DNA from: Enterobacter cloacae
GTDB taxonomy: Bacteria > Pseudomonadota > Gammaproteobacteria > Enterobacterales > Enterobacteriaceae
NCBI RefSeq assembly: GCF_011078175.1
Contig: NZ_JAALCJ010000004.1
Location: forward strand, 186,001-250,000
Reading direction: 5' to 3'
Length of the DNA stretch: 64,000 nucleotides
The position numbers and the translations under genes were made by a program. This document shows, piece after piece, positions 35,984 to 49,210 of the stretch (position 1 is its first letter; every line of letters starts with the position of its first letter). The notes under the pieces are model-generated. The model was not told where the DNA came from. It ran no database searches and saw only the letters and a program-made list of their open reading frames with translations.

Positions 35984-37240
35984 ATGAAACGTTTGCCCTT
36001 GCTGGCAGCATTACCCTTGCTTTGCGCGTCACTGGCTTCCGCCGCGCCCCTGATGTCCGTGGGCTACTTCAATGGCGGTGGCGATGTTACCGCCGGACCG
36101 GGTGGCGATATTAATAAACTCGACGTCCGCCAGATCACTCACCTCAACTACTCGTTTGGTCTGGTCTATAACAACGAGAAAGACGAAACCAACGCCGCGC
36201 TGAAAGATCCGGCAAAACTGCATCAAATCTGGTTATCACCTAAGGTGGCATCCGATCTGGCGTTACTTCCTCAGCTTCGTAAACAAAACCCGAACCTGAA
36301 AGTCCTGCTTTCCGTTGGCGGCTGGGGCGCGCGTGGTTTCTCTGGCGCAGCGGCGACCAAACAGAGTCGCGCGGTATTTATTCGCTCCGCGCAGGAGATC
36401 GTCAGTAAATACGGCCTGGACGGGATCGACCTGGACTGGGAATATCCGGTAAACGGCGCGTGGGGACTGGTCGAGAGCACCCCTGCCGACAGGGATAATT
36501 TCACCGCGCTGTTAAAAGAGATGCGTGACGCGTTTGGTAAGAAAAAGCTGGTCACGATTGCGGTGGGCGCGAATGCGGAAAGTCCGAAAAGCTGGGTGGA
36601 TGTGAAAGCCATTGCCCCCCTGCTCGATTACATCAACCTGATGACCTACGACATGGCGTACGGTACTCAGTATTTTAACGCGAATCTTTATGACTCCAGC
36701 GCCTGGCCAACGGTGGCTGCCGCAGATAAATACAGCGTCGATTTTGTCGTAAATAACTATCTGACGGCCGGGCTTAAGCCCCAGCAGATGAACCTCGGGA
36801 TCGGTTTTTACGGCCGCGTACCGAAGCGCGCCGTTGAACCGGGTATCGACTGGAGCAAACCAGACGCACAAAACAATCCGGTGACGCAGCCCTACTTCGG
36901 GCCGCAGGAACTGAGCCTGTTCAAATCGCTTGGCTATGATCTGACCAAAGATACCTATGTGAAATACAACGATATCGTTCGCAAGCTGCTGAACGATCCG
37001 CAGAAACGCTTTACCGAGCACTGGGACGAACAGGCGAAGGTGCCATGGCTGTCGGTGAAATCCGCCGACGGGAAGGCGCTATTTGCGATTTCGTATGAGA
37101 ACCCGCGTTCCGTGGCGATCAAAGCGGATTACATCAAGGAGAAAGGTCTGGCCGGCGCCATGTTCTGGGAGTATGGGGCTGACGACGAAAACCAGCTCGC
37201 GAAACAGCTGGCGGAGTCGCTTGGGATCCCGCATCAGTAG
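35984..37240 (+). CDS. Secreted GH18 chitinase
   Basis: 418 residues from the ATG at 35984; RBS AGAGGA. The signal peptide is about 20 residues (ends ASA). A single GH18 catalytic domain fills the rest: substrate-binding strand SVGGWGARGFS, catalytic DGIDLDWEYP (DxxDxDxE, Glu as acid/base, near residue 152), MTYDMAYG, and a final GAMFWEYGADD. No carbohydrate-binding module is visible. It could release chitobiose for import by ChbABC, encoded in the same window. E. coli has no gene here, so it looks like a lineage-specific insertion between pncA and yeaC. Endo- or exo-action cannot be told. Confidence 0.93.
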   Translation: MKRLPLLAALPLLCASLASAAPLMSVGYFNGGGDVTAGPGGDINKLDVRQITHLNYSFGLVYNNEKDETNAALKDPAKLHQIWLSPKVASDLALLPQLRKQNPNLKVLLSVGGWGARGFSGAAATKQSRAVFIRSAQEIVSKYGLDGIDLDWEYPVNGAWGLVESTPADRDNFTALLKEMRDAFGKKKLVTIAVGANAESPKSWVDVKAIAPLLDYINLMTYDMAYGTQYFNANLYDSSAWPTVAAADKYSVDFVVNNYLTAGLKPQQMNLGIGFYGRVPKRAVEPGIDWSKPDAQNNPVTQPYFGPQELSLFKSLGYDLTKDTYVKYNDIVRKLLNDPQKRFTEHWDEQAKVPWLSVKSADGKALFAISYENPRSVAIKADYIKEKGLAGAMFWEYGADDENQLAKQLAESLGIPHQ

Positions 37241-37251
37241 TAAGACAATCA

Positions 37252-37286
37252 AGCCCTCTCCCTTTGGGAGAGGGTTGGGTGAGGGC
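37252..37286. repeat. Short intergenic palindrome, GAGAGGG family (copy 3)
   Basis: CCCTCTCCCttTGGGAGAGGG followed by TTGGGTGAGGGC, 12 bp after the chitinase stop; same family as 2560-2594 and 9604-9638. It may also serve as a terminator hairpin here. Confidence 0.6.
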
Positions 37287-37300
37287 ATCAGCCCGCACGG

Positions 37301-37579
37301 TTATTGCATTTTCATCGTCGCAATTGGCTTCGGCGTAATGCCGAATTCTTCTTTCAGCTCGCGCTTGCTTTTCATCACCATCTGACCGTTAGTGTCGATG
37401 GTCATGTGCTGGGCGTCGGTATTGTGACGCGCCTGCCACAGCATCACCAGCTGCAAACTGTTCTCTTTTTGCTCAGGCGTGAGCGCCACACCGTCCGGCC
37501 ATTTTCCCAGCTCAACGGCCGTCACCAGACGCTGATAAACCTCCGGGGTCATACCTGCAATCATGTCATCAATATTCAC
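37301..37579 (-). CDS. yeaC: YeaC, DUF1315 protein
   Basis: 92 residues, matching the E. coli yeaC position beside msrB and length. It has the DUF1315 pattern MIAGMTPEVYQRLVTAVELG then WPDGVALTPEQKE. Cytoplasmic, function unknown. It lies 41 bp downstream of msrB on the same strand and may share its transcript. Confidence 0.92.
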   Translation of the reverse strand: MNIDDMIAGMTPEVYQRLVTAVELGKWPDGVALTPEQKENSLQLVMLWQARHNTDAQHMTIDTNGQMVMKSKRELKEEFGITPKPIATMKMQ

Positions 37580-37620
37580 GATCTCTCCCTTTCAAAGGAA
37601 TAATTTGCTGAATCGTTTTT

Positions 37621-38034
37621 TCAACCCTTGGTCTGGTCGCCGTTTTCATCATCGGTAAAGCTCATGGAAGCCGAATTTACGCAGAAACGCTCCCCCGTCG
37701 GCTGCGGGCCATCCGGGAAGACATGCCCGAGATGGGCGTCACAGTTCCCGCAACGAATTTCGGTGCGCACCATGCCGTGCGAGGTGTCCGTCAGGTAGCG
37801 GATCGCATCATCGCTGACAGGCTCGTAAAAGCTCGGCCAGCCGCAGCCAGAATCGTACTTCGTCTGGGAGTTAAACAGCGGTGCATCACACACCAGGCAG
37901 TGGTAGACGCCTTCCCGTTTATTGTGCAGCAAACGCCCGGTAAACGGCGGTTCCGTGCCGTGATTTTGCGTTACGTAAAACTGCATCTCTGTAAGGTTTT
38001 TTTTCAAATCGTCGGGGTTATGTTGGTTCGACAT
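37621..38034 (-). CDS. msrB: MsrB, peptide-methionine (R)-S-oxide reductase
   Basis: 137 residues from the ATG at 38034, the E. coli length; the frame is open ten codons further. It reduces methionine-R-sulfoxide in oxidised proteins. The zinc site is two cysteine pairs, CLVCDAPL and [10 protein letters not shown], and the catalytic cysteine is in RFCVNSASM near the C-terminus. It is divergent from gapA, with 341 bp of promoter region between. Confidence 0.95.
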   Translation of the reverse strand: MSNQHNPDDLKKNLTEMQFYVTQNHGTEPPFTGRLLHNKREGVYHCLVCDAPLFNSQTKYDSGCGWPSFYEPVSDDAIRYLTDTSHGMVRTEIRCGNCDAHLGHVFPDGPQPTGERFCVNSASMSFTDDENGDQTKG

Positions 38035-39371
<1,337 letters not shown>

Positions 39372-39393
39372 GTTGAGATGAGTGCTTGATCCT

Positions 39394-39419
39394 AAAAGGC
39401 GACTTCGGTCGCCTTTTTT
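39394..39419 (+). terminator. Intrinsic terminator of gapA
   Basis: AAAGGCGAC-TTCG-GTCGCCTTT with six T residues: a stem closed by an extra-stable UUCG tetraloop, as expected after a highly expressed gene. Confidence 0.92.
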
Positions 39420-39445
39420 ATTGTTTCTAGACAGAGGATTGCTTA

Positions 39446-40330
39446 ATGATTAATAAAATTTTTGCACTTCCGGTAGTCGAACAACTTACCCCTGTGCTCT
39501 CCCACCGTCAGATTGACGGTGCCGATATCATCGTCGTTGACCATCCGCGCGTAAAAGCCTCCGTAGCGCTCAATGGCGCCCACCTGCTCTCCTGGAAACC
39601 AGAAGGTGAAGAAGAAGGCCTGTGGCTGAGCGAGGCCACCTCGTTCAAAAAAGGGGCGGCGATTCGCGGCGGCGTACCGATCTGCTGGCCATGGTTTGGT
39701 CCGTCAACGCAGCAGGGATTACCGTCTCACGGTTTCGCCCGTAACCAGCAGTGGACGCTGAAAGCCCACAACGAAGATGAAAACGGTGCGGTGTTGACCT
39801 TCGAGCTCCAGGCGAATGATGAAACGCGCGCCCTGTGGCCACATGAGTTCACCCTGTATGCCCGCTTCAGGCTGGGTAAAACCTGCGAAATTGAGCTGGA
39901 AGCGCACGGCGAATTCGAAACAACGTCCGCCCTGCACACCTATTTCAACGTAGGCGACATTCAGGCCGTAAAGGTGAGCGGACTTGGCGATAGCTTTATC
40001 GACAAAGTGGATAACGCGAAAGAAGGCAAGCTGGACGATGGCGTGCAGACTTTCCCGGATCGTACCGACCGCGTATACCTGCACCCGGAAGCCTGTAGCG
40101 TAATCCACGACAGCGCGTTGAACCGCGGTATTGACGTTGTTCATCACCACCATAGCAACGTGGTGGGCTGGAACCCGGGCCCTGCTCTTTCCGTCAGCAT
40201 GGCGGATATCCCGGATGACGGTTACAAGACCTTCGTGTGCGTGGAAACCGCGTGCGTGACCGCGCTGCAGAAAACCAGCGAAGAAAAACCGTCCCGCCTA
40301 GGCCAGACGATCAAGATTGTGAAGCGCTAA
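39446..40330 (+). CDS. yeaD: YeaD, D-hexose-6-phosphate mutarotase
   Basis: 294 residues of the aldose-1-epimerase-like superfamily. It interconverts the anomers of hexose 6-phosphates. Conserved family residues sit in IRGGVPICWPWFGP and the catalytic histidine in SHGFAR (about residue 92), with a second histidine in ALHTYFNVGD. It lies 74 bp after gapA, beyond its terminator. Confidence 0.92.
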   Translation: MINKIFALPVVEQLTPVLSHRQIDGADIIVVDHPRVKASVALNGAHLLSWKPEGEEEGLWLSEATSFKKGAAIRGGVPICWPWFGPSTQQGLPSHGFARNQQWTLKAHNEDENGAVLTFELQANDETRALWPHEFTLYARFRLGKTCEIELEAHGEFETTSALHTYFNVGDIQAVKVSGLGDSFIDKVDNAKEGKLDDGVQTFPDRTDRVYLHPEACSVIHDSALNRGIDVVHHHHSNVVGWNPGPALSVSMADIPDDGYKTFVCVETACVTALQKTSEEKPSRLGQTIKIVKR

Positions 40331-40354
40331 TTTTTACAGGCATCATAAAAAAAC

Positions 40355-40378
40355 AAACGGGGCGCAAGCGCCCCGTTT
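40355..40378. terminator. Bidirectional terminator between yeaD and mipA
   Basis: AAACGGGGCGC-AA-GCGCCCCGTTT, a perfect 11-bp stem with A/T tracts on both sides; it separates the convergent genes yeaD and mipA. Confidence 0.9.
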
Positions 40379-40396
40379 TAATGCATCACGTTCTGG

Positions 40397-41143
40397 TCAG
40401 AACTTGTAGGTCACACCCACAGAGAAGATGCCAGACCAGGACTTGTCGACCATCGGGCTGTCTTTCACTTCATCGCTCAGACGAATGTAACGGCCAGTAC
40501 CGTACACATTCCAGTCCCCGAGGAAGTTATACGAGGCGGTGAGTTCCAGGTACGGATCCCAGCCGTCATCAGCGCTGTAGCTCTTCAGACCACTGCGGCG
40601 AGATTCCGCTTTAGACACGCCATAGTAGTAGTCGTTGTAATTCTCGCTGCTGTACTGCACACCGATACCCGGCGTCAGCGTCACTGCGCCGTTGGTATAG
40701 CGATAAAGCCACGCCAGATCCCAGATGAAGCCGTTGCTGTTGTCCAGGGTATCGCCCGCCAGCGCAGTGCGCAGGAAGCCATACTCGGTATTATGGACGT
40801 ATGAAAGCCCTGCCATCAGTGAGCTTCTGCGTTTGTCCAGCTGACGAAGCGCATTGCTGTCGCTATCGCCCGGTTTAAAGTGCGTAGGATCGTAATAGGC
40901 CATAACGGAGAGTTTATCGGCCTTGTCGTTCCACAGATAGTAGCCGCCGCCCAACCCACGGAACCAGAAGTTATCGCCTTCATAGGTGACAACGGGGACA
41001 GGATATACGTCGCGGTCATACTGCTTGTACGGGCTGTTAATCACGCCAGCACCCGCGCCAACAGTCCACTGGCTCTCAGCCTGTACGGTACTCGCTGCGG
41101 TGGCGGCAAGGATGCCCAATGCCAGAAGTTTGAGTTTGGTCAC
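40397..41143 (-). CDS. mipA: MipA, MltA-interacting outer membrane protein
   Basis: 248 residues with a signal peptide of 22 residues (ends VQA). It is an MipA/OmpV-family beta-barrel: alternating hydrophobic strands throughout and the terminal aromatic in SVGVTYKF, the outer-membrane insertion signal. In E. coli MipA scaffolds MltA and PBP1B in murein synthesis; family members have also been linked to antibiotic uptake or resistance. Confidence 0.93.
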   Translation of the reverse strand: MTKLKLLALGILAATAASTVQAESQWTVGAGAGVINSPYKQYDRDVYPVPVVTYEGDNFWFRGLGGGYYLWNDKADKLSVMAYYDPTHFKPGDSDSNALRQLDKRRSSLMAGLSYVHNTEYGFLRTALAGDTLDNSNGFIWDLAWLYRYTNGAVTLTPGIGVQYSSENYNDYYYGVSKAESRRSGLKSYSADDGWDPYLELTASYNFLGDWNVYGTGRYIRLSDEVKDSPMVDKSWSGIFSVGVTYKF

Positions 41144-41575
41144 AATCCATTCTTTCCTGTAGTCAAATAATCAGCGGGTGAAGTGTAACCGCCATTCCCG
41201 TACATCCCAAAATTTTTTGCGCGCTAATCCGTTTGATTAACCCGTTATTTTTCATTTTTCAGATGACATCCCGCTTTCATTTATGTGACCGATAAATGAA
41301 AAACCCACTTTTAGCTTATAACCGCAGTGGAAATTTTTGGATGAGTTATTGATATGTCATTGAAAGTAGATTTTATCCGTATGCAAGTTTTGCAATTGCC
41401 ATCTACGCTTTAATTTAAGAAGAGGTTTTGCTGAACACCCTGCGGTTCATAGCCTTCGACCTGGCACACAGGTTGCTGCTCTGGCAGTGAGGTGCGAAAA
41501 ATTCTCTTCCGGGAGCCTCCACTACTCATACGAACGGCTCTTATCCTGTGCTAAAAAACGAAAGGACGGCATGCC
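41144..41575. other. mipA-yeaG regulatory region
   Basis: 432 bp without a gene. It contains the mipA promoter on the left and a sigma-54 promoter for yeaGH at 41462-41477 on the right. The stretch 41230-41420 is AT-rich and could hold activator sites, none of which I could name. Confidence 0.6.
41462..41477 (+). promoter_or_regulatory. Sigma-54 promoter of yeaGH
   Basis: TGGCACACAGGTTGCT has the RpoN -24 GG and -12 GC exactly 10 bp apart and matches TGGCAC-N5-TTGCT. The expected start near 41487 gives a leader of about 90 nt. E. coli yeaGH is induced by nitrogen starvation through NtrC and also by RpoS. Confidence 0.85.
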
Positions 41576-44883
<3,308 letters not shown>

Positions 44884-44886
44884 CCC

Positions 44887-44915
44887 AACAGCCAGCGCTT
44901 CCGCTGGCTGTTTTC
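44887..44915 (+). terminator. Intrinsic terminator of yeaGH
   Basis: AACAGCCAGCG-CTTC-CGCTGGCTGTT followed by TTC-rich sequence, 3 bp after the yeaH stop. Confidence 0.85.
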
Positions 44916-44984
44916 TTTCATCCCCCCCTCTGTCCCGTGCTAATGTAGCAACCTACGTATTGGCAAATCACAGGTGACATTGTT

Positions 44985-45485
44985 ATGTCTGATGACGTGA
45001 CCGGGACGACGACCCATCAACAGCTAATCCGCTTATTAACCGGCCAGGGGGCGCGCTTTCGTGTGGTGGCGCATGAGGCCGTTGGGAAATGCGAAGCGGT
45101 GAGCGAAATTCGCGGGACCGATCTCCGGCAGGGTGCAAAAGCGCTGGTCTGCAAGGTAAAAGGCAACGGCGTAAAGAAACATATTCTGGCAATCCTCGCC
45201 GCCGATCGGCAGGCCGATCTGAGCCTGCTGGCAAGTCATTTCGGTGGGCTTAAGGCCTCTCTCGCCAGTCCGGCAGAAGTGGATGCGCTTACCGGCTGCG
45301 TTTTCGGCGCCATTCCCCCCTTCAGCTTTCACCCGGATCTGACGCTGGTCGCCGATCCGCTACTGTTTGAGCGCTTCGACGAGATCGCGTTTAACGCCGG
45401 CCTGCTGGAAAAGTCGGTGATAATGGATACCCAGGACTATCTGCGTATCGCCCGTCCTGAACTGGTGACGTTCCGTAAAGAATAA
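44985..45485 (+). CDS. yeaK: YeaK, mischarged aminoacyl-tRNA deacylase
   Basis: 166 residues of the YbaK/ProRS INS editing-domain family. E. coli YeaK hydrolyses mischarged tRNAs in trans. Family elements include the early HQQLIRLL helix, GAKALVCKVKG with the conserved lysine, and the GCVFGAIPPFS loop near 105. The dgcJ gene that precedes yeaK in E. coli is absent; yeaK follows yeaH directly. Confidence 0.9.
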   Translation: MSDDVTGTTTHQQLIRLLTGQGARFRVVAHEAVGKCEAVSEIRGTDLRQGAKALVCKVKGNGVKKHILAILAADRQADLSLLASHFGGLKASLASPAEVDALTGCVFGAIPPFSFHPDLTLVADPLLFERFDEIAFNAGLLEKSVIMDTQDYLRIARPELVTFRKE

Positions 45486-45505
45486 ATACAGGGGCTGGCT
45501 AACGG

Positions 45506-45607
45506 TCAGCCGTTCTCCAGCAGCAGCACGGAAGCAATCAAAATAATCGCGATGATAAAAAACGATGAGGAGATAATCAGCGTTTCGACAAACATAGGAT
45601 CGTTCAT
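45506..45607 (-). CDS. yoaI: YoaI, small membrane protein (33 aa)
   Basis: Small ORF on the minus strand from the ATG at 45607: begins [14 protein letters not shown], then one hydrophobic helix, ending LLLENG. E. coli YoaI (34 aa) starts [17 protein letters not shown] and sits at the same place beside yeaK, so the match is clear. Function unknown; in E. coli it is linked to the PhoPQ and PhoBR regulons. The ribosome site AGAGAT precedes the ATG. Confidence 0.88.
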   Translation of the reverse strand: MNDPMFVETLIISSSFFIIAIILIASVLLLENG

Positions 45608-45722
45608 GGTGATCTCTGCTTTGCCCATTTGCCTCTTTTTTACTCCCGCACAATGACAGTTAAATGACAATGTCGCGTCCGCGAAATGACTATTTTCGCT
45701 GAAACGATTCCGAATTTTCCTC

Positions 45723-46423
45723 CAGTCTTATCGCTTTTTCCTGGCCACGCCGGGTGACACGGTGTCGACATTCTTTATGATGCCGCTGGCAGCGTTTTTA
45801 GGCGGCGACAATAAATTACGGGGCTACCGCCGGGCGATGGCCGTTATGGCGACCGTCGCGGTCGTCATGTTCTGGATCTGCTTCGCCAATACGCTTGAAT
45901 GTATTAAGGCTCCCGCTACCCACAATAATTATCTTGCGGAACTGCGGGACTTATTACGAAACGACCAATGGCGGGTTGGTGCCGTCCTGGTATTAACCAA
46001 CATTGGTTTTGGCGTTATTCGTCTTAGCACAATGCTGTATTTCGTCACTTATTATCTCGGTAGCGCAAGCTATTTTATATGGATGCTCGGGGCGCATATT
46101 CGCGGGAAAACCGCAGGCAGCGCGCTGGCCAAACGTCTAAAGCAGAACGTCGGCAAAGTGCAGATGTTTGGATACTGTTCCGTACTGGGGGGAGACCCAG
46201 CATCGTCCTGTTCCTTGCGCCTAAATCCGTGCTTATTCTGGCACCCATGACGTTTATCGACTCCACCCTTTACCGGGCCACCACCACGCTGAAGTGGGTG
46301 ATGATGGCGGACGTCGCCGATTACGGCTAATGGAAACAGGGCCAACGCATGGACGGCGTGATCTTCTCCCCCTTCCTCGCCGTACTCAAGCCGGGAATGG
46401 CGATCGGCGGCGCGATTGTTGGC
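45723..46423 (+). pseudogene. Decayed GPH-family (MelB/YicJ-like) sugar:cation symporter
   Basis: C-terminal half of a glycoside-pentoside-hexuronide permease in pieces. An open stretch from 45723 reads FFLATPGDTVSTFFMMPL and several membrane segments to about 46190; the frame then shifts by one base in a G run. It continues as SIVLFLAPKSVLILAPM and KWVMMADVADYG, where a TAA at 46328-46330 replaces the glutamate of the family motif DYGEWK, and resumes WKQGQRMDGVIF. The N-terminal half is missing. This is a dead gene with one frameshift, one nonsense change and truncation. E. coli has nothing between yoaI and yeaL. Confidence 0.82.
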
Positions 46424-46563
46424 TGTCGACGAGTAATAGCTGGATCGCCCTTATTGGTAAGCGCTACGCCTGTGGGGAGCATATCCGGGTGCCTGCGGCG
46501 CTGGGAACCATCCCGGTGTTTATCCGCGAAGGGTGTCCGCTTATCCAGCAACTGGTGGACTGA
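46424..46563 (+). pseudogene. C-terminal remnant of a GH31 alpha-glycosidase (YicI-like)
   Basis: About 46 residues ending at a TGA at 46561. They read GEHIRVPAALGTIPVFIREG, like the beta-sandwich end of GH31 alpha-xylosidases and alpha-glucosidases. It is joined in another frame to the permease remnant. Permease followed by GH31 is the yicJ-yicI arrangement, so the two pieces look like what a deletion left of such an operon. The family call rests on a short stretch. Confidence 0.6.
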
Positions 46564-46669
46564 CGTCAGACAAGTGCCCAAAAATAGGCAATTTTTTCAG
46601 TAAAGCCTGCCTGTCGTCGCGTTTGCGCGTAAAGTAAGCAGGCTTACTATTTTTGGCAAGGATCCCCTC

Positions 46670-47116
46670 ATGTTCGACCCTACACTGCTCATACTTCTGG
46701 CCCTGGCTGCTCTGGGTTTTGTCAGCCACAACACCACCGTCGCGATTTCCATTCTGGTCCTGATCATCGTTCGCGTCACACCGTTGAATACCTTCTTCCC
46801 GTGGATTGAAAAACAGGGGCTTACTATCGGGATCATTATTTTGACCATCGGCGTGATGGCCCCGATTGCCAGCGGAACGCTACCGGCCTCAACGCTGCTG
46901 CACTCCTTTGTAAACTGGAAATCGCTGGTGGCGATTGCGGTGGGCGTTTTTGTCTCATGGCTTGGCGGGCGCGGCGTGACGCTGATGAGCAGCCAGCCTT
47001 CTCTGGTGGCCGGGCTGCTGGTGGGCACTGTGTTAGGCGTAGCGCTGTTTCGTGGCGTGCCGGTTGGCCCGCTGATTGCTGCCGGCCTGGTTTCGCTGTT
47101 TATCGGGAAGTCGTAG
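46670..47116 (+). CDS. yeaL: YeaL, DUF441 inner membrane protein
   Basis: 148 residues with four hydrophobic segments. It has the family motifs [20 protein letters not shown] and a final [16 protein letters not shown]. Function unknown. Its 3' end overlaps the convergent gene nimR by 17 bp. Confidence 0.92.
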   Translation: MFDPTLLILLALAALGFVSHNTTVAISILVLIIVRVTPLNTFFPWIEKQGLTIGIIILTIGVMAPIASGTLPASTLLHSFVNWKSLVAIAVGVFVSWLGGRGVTLMSSQPSLVAGLLVGTVLGVALFRGVPVGPLIAAGLVSLFIGKS

Positions 47117-47891
47117 TCAGGCTGGCGATATAGCGGGCGGGCGTCTGTCCCAGTCCTTTCTTAAACATGGTGATGAAGGCGGTGGTGGAGTCATACCCCA
47201 GCGCCTGCGCCGCCTGCTGGACCGACTTTCCGCCGATCAAAAACTGCAAGGCGACAATCAGCTGGAGCTGGTGGCGCCAGCGGCGAAAGCTTAAGCCAGT
47301 CTCTTTCACCACCAGCCGCGCCAGATTGCGCTCGCTCATGGCAAAGTGGCTGGCCCACTGCGCCAGCGTCTGCCAGGCGGCCGGTTCGTTTGCCATGGTC
47401 TCACTCATCAGGCGAATTTTTGGATGCGGAGAAACCGGCAGCTGAAGATGCGCCTGTGGTTGCAGGGTCAGTTCATCAAACAGGACGCCAACCAGCCTTC
47501 CGGTAGCGGGGAGAGGAAGTTCTTCCCGTGACCTGTCCGCAAGCGCCAGCACCAGCTCCCGCACCAGGGGCGATATTTTCAGGGTACAGGTACGCGTCGG
47601 CAATTCGAGCGCACCGGGTTCAATAAACAGCAGGCAGAGCTGCGCGCCGGGCGTCGCCTTGTTGCTGTGCGGCGTTTGACCCGGGATCCACACCGCATAC
47701 TGGGGCGGTACCATCAGCATCGCGTTCTCCACTTCACAGGTGATAGCGCCACCCAGCGCCATAATCAGCTGCCCTTTGCGGTGCTGATGCAGCGGAATAT
47801 ATTGTTCCTGTGCCACCACGCGGATGCGAAAGGCCACCGCCGCGTCGCGCTGGCTGTCGGGATCGTAGCCGTCGAGTCCCAGTCCGTACAT
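47100..47891 (-). CDS. nimR: NimR, AraC-family repressor of nimT
   Basis: 263 residues (E. coli NimR/YeaM 273). A cupin sensor domain with [10 protein letters not shown] near 35 is followed by the AraC DNA-binding domain with [15 protein letters not shown] and [20 protein letters not shown] helices. E. coli NimR represses nimT and itself and is named from 2-nitroimidazole resistance. It is divergent from nimT over 99 bp, which should contain its operator. Confidence 0.9.
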   Translation of the reverse strand: MYGLGLDGYDPDSQRDAAVAFRIRVVAQEQYIPLHQHRKGQLIMALGGAITCEVENAMLMVPPQYAVWIPGQTPHSNKATPGAQLCLLFIEPGALELPTRTCTLKISPLVRELVLALADRSREELPLPATGRLVGVLFDELTLQPQAHLQLPVSPHPKIRLMSETMANEPAAWQTLAQWASHFAMSERNLARLVVKETGLSFRRWRHQLQLIVALQFLIGGKSVQQAAQALGYDSTTAFITMFKKGLGQTPARYIASLTTTSR

Positions 47892-47990
47892 AAAATTGTC
47901 CGATATTAGCGATAAACTGTCATTTTAGCCTGATTTCAACCACGACTTAAATCGGTATGGTATGCGCTCGCCTGAACGTAAGAGACAATA

Positions 47991-49178
47991 ATGACTACTG
48001 CTATTCAACCTTCCGGGAAACAGGGTGCGCTGCTGATTGCAGGCATCCTGATGATTGCCACGACGCTGCGCGTCACGTTTACCGGTGTCGCCCCCCTGCT
48101 CGACACCATCCGACAGGACTATGGCTTAAGCACGGCGCAAACCGGCCTGCTCACGACGCTGCCTCTGCTGGCCTTCGCCTTTATCTCTCCCCTTGCAGCA
48201 GGCTTCGCCCGGCGCCTGGGCATGGAGCGCAGCCTTTTTATCGCTCTGCTGCTGATTTGCATCGGGATTGGCGTACGCTCGCTGCCGTCGGCCTCGCTGC
48301 TGTTTATCGGTACGGCGATCGTGGGCTGTGGGATTGCGCTGGGCAATGTCCTGTTACCCGGATTAATCAAACGTGATTTTCCGGGCCAGGTCGCAAAACT
48401 GACGGGGGCTTATTCGCTGACGATGGGCGCCGCTGCTGCCGCAGGGTCGGCGCTGATCGTCCCGCTATCGCTGGGGAGTGCTGGCTGGCACGGGGCGCTG
48501 TTGATGCTGATGTTCTTCCCGCTGGTGGCGCTGCTGCTGTGGTTACCGCAATGGCGCCACAGACCGGCCACCACCCTGACAGGAGCGGGCGCGTTGCACA
48601 ATCGGGCTATCTGGCGCTCGGCACTCGCCTGGCAGGTGACGCTTTTTTTAGGCATTAACTCGCTGATTTACTATGTCATTATCGGCTGGTTACCCGCGAT
48701 TTTGCTTAGCCACGGCTACAGCGAAACGCAGGCTGGCTCCATGCACGGGCTTCTCCAGCTGGCAACCGCTGTTCCCGGTCTCGCCATTCCGCTGATCCTG
48801 CACCGCCTTAACGATCAGCGTGGCATTGCCGGGCTAGTCGCCCTGATGTGCGCCGTCAGCGCGGCCGGGTTCTGGTTCGCACCGGGGCTGGCCGTCGTCT
48901 GGACGCTGGTGTTTGGCTTTGGCTCCGGCGCCACCATGATCCTCGGCCTGACGTTTATCGGGCTGCGCGCCAGCTCGGCCCATCAGGCCGCGGCGCTCTC
49001 CGGCATGGCACAGTCGATTGGCTATCTTCTGGCGGCCTGTGGCCCACCGCTGATGGGAAAAATTCATGATACCGCCGGAGACTGGCGCATTCCGCTGCTC
49101 GCCTGCGCGCTGGCCGCGGTGGTGATGGCTTTATGCGGCTTGCTTGCCGGGCGTGACCGGGAGATCACACCCCGCTGA
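47991..49178 (+). CDS. nimT: NimT, 2-nitroimidazole exporter (MFS)
   Basis: 395 residues with about 12 membrane segments, CynX/NimT branch of the major facilitator superfamily. Conserved features include RVTFTGVAPLLDTIRQDYG in the first helix and loop and AGFARRLGMERSLF in the loop between helices 2 and 3. In E. coli nimT overexpression gives 2-nitroimidazole resistance. It is divergent from nimR and ends at a terminator. Confidence 0.9.
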   Translation: MTTAIQPSGKQGALLIAGILMIATTLRVTFTGVAPLLDTIRQDYGLSTAQTGLLTTLPLLAFAFISPLAAGFARRLGMERSLFIALLLICIGIGVRSLPSASLLFIGTAIVGCGIALGNVLLPGLIKRDFPGQVAKLTGAYSLTMGAAAAAGSALIVPLSLGSAGWHGALLMLMFFPLVALLLWLPQWRHRPATTLTGAGALHNRAIWRSALAWQVTLFLGINSLIYYVIIGWLPAILLSHGYSETQAGSMHGLLQLATAVPGLAIPLILHRLNDQRGIAGLVALMCAVSAAGFWFAPGLAVVWTLVFGFGSGATMILGLTFIGLRASSAHQAAALSGMAQSIGYLLAACGPPLMGKIHDTAGDWRIPLLACALAAVVMALCGLLAGRDREITPR

Positions 49179-49186
49179 TAGTCAAG

Positions 49187-49210
49187 GCAGACCCGGAGGT
49201 CTGCTTTTTT
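49187..49210 (+). terminator. Intrinsic terminator of nimT
   Basis: GCAGACC-CGGA-GGTCTGC plus six T residues. The T run reaches the stop codon of the convergent downstream gene (49209-49211). Confidence 0.88.

Noticed and set aside
46079..46330. Independent 83-codon gene within the permease remnant
   Set aside because: Its first part is out of frame with the family; only the second part continues the decayed permease.
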